DNA of 14,418 nucleotides from Parvularia atlantis (lineage: Eukaryota; Opisthokonta; Rotosphaerida), in NCBI GenBank assembly GCA_943704415.1, contig CALSCO010001832.1, positions 1 to 14,418 on the forward strand, read 5' to 3'. The notes below the pieces were generated by a model. The model searched no databases, had not been told where the DNA came from, and saw only the letters and a list, made by a program, of their open reading frames with translations. How positions within the stretch are numbered: the stretch's first letter is position 1; each line of letters begins with the position of its first letter. The position numbers were made by a program, and so were the translations under genes. This document shows, piece after piece, positions 9,666-14,418 of the stretch.

Positions 9666-11065
9666 ATGCTACCGCCACTCGGACGCGGATCGGGCCACCG
9701 CCGCCGCGCCCCGCGCGCGATCGGCCCGGCCGACGCGGGCGCCGACGCGGGCTCGCCCGACCAGGCCGTGCAGGACACGAACGAGGACGCGCAGACGAGC
9801 AAGCTGTGCGCGCGCTCCGTTCGATGCACGGCCCCTGATCGCGCTGTCGGCCTGTGCGCAGATCGGCCGTCAGCCTCGGCTACGTGCGCGACGACTACGT
9901 GCGCTTCTTCGTGCGGCAGCCCGTGCGACGCCCGCCGCTGATCAACCGCGGTGCGGCCTGCCGGGCGCACGCCGTGGCGCGCGTCGATGGCGCGCGCATC
10001 GACTGACGCTGGCGGGCGGGCCGCAGGGTACTACGCGCGTGACCACGTCATCTCGCAACTGCTGCGCGCGTTCCTGGCGGCCGCCGGCGCATCGGGCCGC
10101 GCCGCGCAGGTGCTGTGCCTCGGCGCGGGCTTCGACACGCGCTACTTCCAGCTGCGCGCGTCCGGCGCCCTCGATCCGGGCGACGTGCGCTGGTTCGAGG
10201 TTGACTTTGCGGCCGTGACGCGGCCCAAGCTGCGCGTCGTCCGCGAGCAGCCGGCGCTCGCGGCGCTGCTCGGTGCGGATGCGGTGTTCGGTGCGTCTGC
10301 GTGCGCGCGGACGTGTCGACGACACACGTCTGATCGCGAACAGACGACGACGGCGCCGATCTCGCCTCGCGCGCGTTCAGCGTGCTCAGCGGCGACCTGC
10401 GGCAGTTTGCCGACGTCGAGCGCAAGCTGGTGCAGCACGGCTTTGACGCGAGGTGCGGCTGCTGCGTCGCGCTCGCTCGAGGCTGCTGATCGCGGCGGCG
10501 CGCGCAGCCTGCCCACGTTTGTCCTGTCCGAGTGCGTGCTTATCTACCTCGAGCAGGCGCACGCCGACGCGATCGTGCGCTGGGCGGGCACGGCCCTAGC
10601 GGCGTCGATGTTTGCCTGCTACGAGCAGATCCGACCGCACGACGCGTTCGGCGAGACGATGATCCGCAACCTTGAGGCACGCGCGTGCTTGCGCGTCGTT
10701 CGGTTGTTCTGTGGCTGACCGAGCGCACGCAGGGCCGCGGCATTGTCCTGCACAGCCTGCATGCCTACCCGGACGTGCCCGCGCAGGCACAGCGGTACCG
10801 CGCGGCCGGGTTTACGCACGTGGTTGCACGCGGTCCGTTGTGAGCCAGGACACGGTATAGCCGTCGACTGACGCGGCTCGCAGACATGCTCGAGCTGTAC
10901 GACCACTACATCGCGCCGGCTGAGCACGCGCGTGTCGCGCGGCTCGAGTTCCTGGACGAGATCGAGGAGTGGCAGCTCATCATGCGGCACTACTGCTGCG
11001 TCTGGGCGAGCCGCAACCTGCCCGAGCTTGACCTGCCGCGCGCGACGACGCCACCAGTCGATTGA
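9666..11065 (+). CDS. LCMT1: Leucine carboxyl methyltransferase (PP2A methyltransferase, LCMT1/PPM1)
   Basis: Uses S-adenosylmethionine to methylate the C-terminal leucine carboxylate of the PP2A catalytic subunit, controlling assembly of phosphatase holoenzymes. Exons: 9666-9805, 9862-9950, 10027-10290, 10344-10452, 10508-10676, 10733-10832, 10884-11065; 350 aa against 334 in human. Motifs in order: SAVSLGYVRDDYV, INRGYYARDHVISQL (about 75-88), SAM-binding LGAGFDT (108-114), WFEVDF, SGDLRQF, LPTFVLSECVLIYL, YEQIRPHDAFGETM, DMLELYDHY, LEFLDEIEEW, MRHYCCVWA. The first 45 residues are acidic to basic and low in complexity, as the family N-terminus usually is; the start is the first ATG after the upstream stop, 31 bases away, and is the least certain point. 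Intron 10677-10732 uses a GC donor. The gene converges on the sulfotransferase with 24 bases between stop codons. Confidence 0.93.
10677..10732 (+). other. GC-AG intron in the LCMT1 gene
   Basis: A 56-nt intron with donor GAG|GCACGC and acceptor CACGCAG|GGC, and CTGAC at about 10715-10719. Splicing here gives NLEGRGIVLHSLHAYP, which lines up without gaps with the matching stretch of human LCMT1. The only GT alternative nearby (10695) would leave six extra residues and a 38-nt intron, shorter than any other here. Its donor begins GCACGCG, the same seven bases as in the alpha-mannosidase GC-AG intron. Confidence 0.65.
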
Positions 11066-11089
11066 GCAGAAAAGAAAAGCTAGCCTCTC

Positions 11090-13698
11090 TTACAAGTACG
11101 CCGCCCGGTACGCCGCGAACGATGCGTCCATCGCGGCCTCGTCCAGGCCGACCATGTCCAGCGTGACCTTCTTGGCCGGCTGACTGCGCGCCTCCTGCGC
11201 ACGCACACGCGGCCGTGAGCTGCACCGCATGAGCAGATCAGCGAGCGCGCGCACCGCCAGGAACGGCTCGTGCAGCGGCGAGAGCGGCACGGCCCTGCCA
11301 TCGCGCAGCGTGTCAGACGATTGCGCGCAAGGTCATGCAGACGCACTTGGCCCCGCCGTCGCCAGTGCCGTGCTCGACGATGTACTTGTTCATGCGCTGC
11401 TCGTACTCCTGCGCGCCGCGCGGCCCGTGAGCGCAAGAGCAGTGGTGCGCACGGCGGGAGCACGCACGGGCGTGAACTTCATGTCAAAGTGCTCGTAGAT
11501 GCGCCGCACGGTTCCGATCGGGTCTGCGCTCAGGTCGTGTATCCTCCTGTGTGTGCGCAGGGTGGGTGCTCTGCCCGCCTCAAGCGGGAAAAGCGAAGGA
11601 CGCACACGTCGAAAAACTGGCGGCGCTCCTGCTCCGGGTCCATCTGCTTGCGGTGGGCCATGACGCGGTCGACCATCGTCTGGCACATGTCGAGCGTCAT
11701 CTGCGCAAACTCCTTCGTGCCGTCGTATCGGCTTTCGCAGTAGATCGATAGCTAGCGCAACAGCGTCAGCCCAGCGCTTGCAGGCGCGCATGCAAACGCG
11801 GACCATCTGCATCTGGAACTTGGTCCACGACAGCACGACCTCCTTCGGCTCGCGGTGTGTATTGACGATGCACGCGTCGGGGAACCTGCGGCGCAACGCC
11901 GCCGATCAGTCGCGCACGCACACTGCCGCGGGGCGCACACACTCGGCCAGGAGCGTGTCGATAAACATCGAGTGCACGGGCGCCTTGAGCACCCAGTGGC
12001 CGCGCGGCGGGTACTTGTAGCTGAGCAGCTGCAGGAACATGCGCATGTACTTGTAGGCGTGGCGCTTGCCCTCGGGCTGCATGAGCCATTGCTGTGACGG
12101 AAGGATGAGCACCACAAGCGTGCAGTCACCCGCGCGACGCCGCACCGAGAAGCGCGAGTTGTGGCCCGTGAGGAAGTAGTGCGAGAACAGGAGAAAGTTG
12201 TGGTGCAGGATCAGCAGCTCCTCCTCAATCGTGCTGGCTGCGATCACGTGGTTCTTGGCGCAGTCCTCGAGGTACGTCGGGCAGACGAGGTCGATCGCGC
12301 TCATGCCCAGGTCTTGCTGTGGTGGCCGGGGCCGGGCACGCACCGTGAGCAACCGGCCGTCGCTTCAGCCGCGCGCATCAGCGGGTGCGCACCTGTGTGA
12401 TGCGCGCGTCGGTAAAGTACGTGTGCTCCTCAGGCGGCGGCACAGGCCAGTTCATCTCCCAAAAGCGCAGATGCCTGACGCCGGGGCGTTAGCGTTGGGC
12501 CACGTGTGCGCACCGGGCGGGCGCCTGCGTACCGCGCGTTCGTGTCCTGCGCCAGCAGCGACAGCAGGAAGGTCGAGCCCGTGCGCGGCAGGCCGACGAC
12601 GATGATCGGGCGACGGATCTGGAAGTCGCGCACGTCTGGGTGGGCCTTGATGAACTTTTGCGCGCTCAGCCTGGCCACGGCTTGGGTTAGCGTCACGCTG
12701 CGCGCGCCGAGCGGGGCGGTGCCGCACCGCACGTCCAGGATGCCCATGAACAGGTTGTTCATCAGCAGGCGCCCCGTGGCCGAGACCGGCGAGTCCTGGT
12801 GCACGCGGTGCTGAGTAGCTGAGTACGCAGCCGCCGCAGGCGCGCACCTTGCGGTCGAGGTCGGCCAAGAACAAGCGCACGCCCTTTTCGGTGTCGTCGT
12901 GCTCGTTGACGAGGCGCGCGGCCGTGCCGAGCTGTGCCTTGCGTACGAGGATGCTGCGCGCACGCAATGCGTCAGCTTCCGTGGGCGATCCTGCGACGGC
13001 GTCAACGCACGCGCGTGCGAGCGGGAAAATGATGTTGAAGCCGAGGACGCGGCGCATGGCGCGGCCGAGCGCGTTGATGACGAGGAAGAGCCACGCGACC
13101 TCGGACACACGAATCGTGCGCTCGTCCGGCTTGCCGCTGCGCCCGCCGCGCGCCGCGCATGAGCGTGCTCCCATGCGCCCGCTGTACACCCGCGAGACGC
13201 GCACAAGAGCCACCGGCCAAAGCGGTTGATCGAGAAGACGATGGGGCGGATGACGTCGATGTAGGCCGTGACGGCGAAGGGGTTGGTCATCTCGCCGTGG
13301 GGCGGGACATCCTCGACCAGGTGGCTTAGGCGCGTGCGCAGGAGCAGGCGCCGGATGAACTTGCGCAGGCGGCCGGACGGGATGCGGATGGGCGCGAAGG
13401 GCACGGCCGACGTGAACACGAGCCAGAGTGTGACAACGAGGGCGAGACCCCAGTACCATCGCTGCGCGCGCGGCGTCTCGTGAGCACGGCAGGCGCGATC
13501 GCAGGCGGCAGGACCGCACACCAGCGACAGCAGGAACAGCAGCAGTAGCGGCAGGCCGTAGCAGGTGATCAGCCGCTGAAGCGCCACGTCGAGCGGCGTG
13601 TCGAGCAGCGACACGAGGAAGTAGATGCCGAGCGGCGCCTGGGTCGCGTACACCCACCACCAGCCGCCCGCGATCGCGTCGACGAGCGCGTCGTCCAT
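11090..13698 (-). CDS. Membrane-anchored sulfotransferase family protein (Sulfotransfer_3 type)
   Basis: Predicted to transfer sulfate from PAPS to an unknown acceptor. Exons, in coding order: 13698-13522, 13461-13205, 13136-13011, 12953-12848, 12795-12728, 12670-12533, 12474-12393, 12316-12146, 12091-11943, 11885-11804, 11751-11606, 11546-11468, 11408-11347, 11294-11255, 11194-11090; 595 aa. The PAPS 5'-phosphosulfate loop VVGLPRTGST ends at residue 278; next come FWEMNWPVPPP, HWVLKAPVHS, the 3'-phosphate-binding region NTHREPKEVVLSW (433-445), DLSADPIGTVRRIYEHF and a terminal GLDEAAMDASFAAY segment. The first 85 residues hold three hydrophobic stretches (about 13-32, 43-59, 63-81), so the protein should be membrane-bound. 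Introns 13462-13521, 12954-13010 and 11195-11254 are multiples of three without stops; they are called because their borders match the local consensus, but retention would also give an open protein. The acceptor cannot be told from sequence. Confidence 0.86.
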
Positions 13699-13963
13699 CG
13701 CCGCGGCGTCAGGAACCGTCACTCTACCGGAACGAGCGTCAGCCACAGTGTATGCGGTGGGGAGCGAGCGGGTGCACGGCAGATAAAGTTGAGCGGTGAA
13801 CCGAATGCAAGTGCACGAACCGTGGAGACCTTTTCGCGCTTTATGAAGCAAAGTACCCACTTCTCTCCATTTTCTCTCTTCCGTCTGCGCACTCTGCTCC
13901 AGTGAGCGATTCCGCTTTGTTTGCTTTTGCACAACATGTTTGCAATTCGGCTTTACAGGTGCG
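13699..13963. promoter_or_regulatory. 5' flank of the sulfotransferase gene, shifting to AT-richer DNA
   Basis: No exon is convincing here. On the minus strand it should hold the sulfotransferase promoter; CATAAAG at about 13841-13847 is a weak TATA-like candidate. On the plus strand a pyrimidine-rich run (about 13858-13900, many CTCT units) ends in CCAG. GC content drops from the roughly 65-70% typical of the genes; bases 13921-13980 are 45% GC by count. The left border of the recombinase-bearing DNA probably lies in or near this stretch, but no terminal repeat is visible, as expected for IS607 elements, which lack inverted repeats. Confidence 0.4.
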
Positions 13964-13970
13964 TATAAAA
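13964..13970 (+). promoter_or_regulatory. TATA box (TATAAAA)
   Basis: CGTATAAAAG is the clearest TATA box I noticed in the window. It faces the recombinase stretch; a start site about 30 bases downstream would fall near the ATGATG at 13996, which opens only a short frame that does not match the recombinase. It could serve the recombinase or be chance in AT-richer DNA. Confidence 0.45.
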
Positions 13971-14048
13971 GTGCGCGCCTTGTGTCTTTCCAACCATGAT
14001 GAACCATTATTATGCTATTCTGATCTGCAAACATACGACCACACATCT

Positions 14049-14418
14049 CAGGCAAGGACTCGGATCCGCAAGCGCTATGGGGTCTCCAATACGACACTAC
14101 AACGGTGGCACCGCGCACGGTCGGGCAATGTTGCCGGTACAACCTCGACGACGTTCGTGTTCTCTTCCAAGACCAGACGTTCGTCACGGCAAGCAACGCC
14201 AACAAAAAGACGATCTGCTACGCTCGCGTCTCGTCCGACCACCAACGCGGTGACCTCGACCGTCAGGTGGCCGACCTGCAACAAGTAAGCGGAGTCGGCA
14301 GCGTCGTCATCAAGGACATCGCGTCTGGTTTGAACTGGAATAGGCCTGGCTTCCGCCGTCTGCTGGAGATGGCGCATTCTTCTGAGGTGTGCACGGATCG
14401 AACAACACGATCTTTTTT
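14049..14418 (+). pseudogene. tnpA: IS607-family serine recombinase (TnpA), N-terminal half, frame-broken and cut by the window edge
   Basis: IS607 TnpA proteins join a MerR-like helix-turn-helix to a serine-recombinase domain and move a circular intermediate. At 14070-14111, in one frame, KRYGVSNTTLQRWH matches the DNA-binding helix. From about 14117, one base back in phase, the frame continues to CRYNLDDVRVLF, then KKTICYARVSSDHQ, GDLDRQVADLQ and IKDIASGLNWNRPGF. The nucleophile is the first Ser of YARVSS (codon 14231-14233); the DIASGLN and RPGFRRLLEM blocks are typical of the family. The W-to-RY linker is only about 10 residues, several fewer than usual, so a small deletion probably caused the frame break. 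No in-frame ATG precedes either part. After SSEV (14378-14389) the expected VVVAHRDRL-like block is missing; GAG|GTGTGC at 14387 looks like a host splice donor, so an intron there is an alternative. Decay is favoured, but a sequencing error or undetected upstream exon could rescue it. Confidence 0.72.

Larger units (their letters stand above)
13900..14418 (+). mobile_element. IS607-like transposon, left part (borders not seen)
   Basis: The presence of an IS607-family recombinase, a local fall in GC and the lack of host-style short introns mark this as foreign or mobile DNA. IS607 elements have no inverted repeats and make no target duplication, so the left end cannot be placed by eye; 13900 is approximate. 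The element runs off the right edge. Known IS607 elements in eukaryotes and giant viruses often carry a TnpB or Fanzor nuclease gene after tnpA; none is visible in the remaining bases. Confidence 0.5.

Noticed and set aside
10695-10732. GT-AG intron of 38 nt in LCMT1
   Set aside because: It would add six residues where alignment with the human protein is gap-free, and it falls below the length range.
3184-11065. Bacterial-style operon of phytochelatin synthase, mannosidase and methyltransferase
   Set aside because: The close spacing is suggestive, but the many spliceosomal introns and unrelated functions argue against a translated polycistron.
13996-14253. Short frame from ATGATG at 13996 downstream of the TATA box
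   Set aside because: Its product resembles no family and lies in a third frame relative to both recombinase parts, although its position after the TATA box is attractive.
13902-14288. Open frame beginning GTG at 13902 as the real start of the recombinase
   Set aside because: It contains the helix-turn-helix but no ATG, and it leaves the catalytic domain out of frame; GTG starts are not credible in a spliceosomal eukaryote.
1-14418. CRISPR array, tRNA or rRNA
   Set aside because: No regularly spaced repeats, cloverleaf-like segments or rRNA-like conserved stretches were seen on either strand.

Overview
The window is nuclear DNA from a GC-rich, intron-dense eukaryote, most likely a free-living protist. 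No bacterial reading works: every host gene is cut into short exons by spliceosomal introns, and by hand I place 68 complete introns of 44-84 nt in five genes. All junction phases agree with the protein families. Most donors read GTGCG, acceptors end in CAG or TAG, and a CTGAC/CTCAC branch-point-like motif usually precedes the acceptor. GTP-type PEP carboxykinase together with phytochelatin synthase argues against a typical fungus or land plant, but I cannot name the lineage.

Layout, left to right. (1) Minus strand, to 2549: a GTP-dependent PEP carboxykinase with a mitochondrial-type presequence, whose C-terminal end lies off the left edge behind a (TG)n microsatellite. (2) 2550-3183: a divergent promoter region. 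(3) Plus strand, 3184-4857: a complete phytochelatin synthase. (4) 4883-9634: a complete MAN2C1/Ams1-class GH38 alpha-mannosidase, 29 exons and 1069 aa. (5) 9666-11065: a complete PP2A leucine carboxyl methyltransferase (LCMT1/PPM1 type), 350 aa. (6) Minus strand, 11090-13698: a 595-aa membrane-anchored sulfotransferase of the Sulfotransfer_3 type. Stop-to-start and stop-to-stop gaps in this block are only 24-31 nt.

(7) From about 13.74 kb to the right edge, composition falls to 38-45% GC in places. A canonical TATA box occurs, and an intron-poor stretch encodes the N-terminal half of an IS607-family serine recombinase (TnpA): a helix-turn-helix, then the YARVSS catalytic motif. The helix-turn-helix and catalytic parts are in different frames, no in-frame ATG is visible, and the window ends inside the gene. 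This is the most unusual element here, because eukaryotic and giant-virus IS607 elements are known carriers of Fanzor (TnpB-like) RNA-guided nucleases, and any such partner would lie just beyond the right edge.

The five host genes are unrelated housekeeping or accessory functions (gluconeogenesis, heavy-metal chelation, free-oligosaccharide catabolism, PP2A methylation, sulfation). Nothing suggests that they form a pathway.
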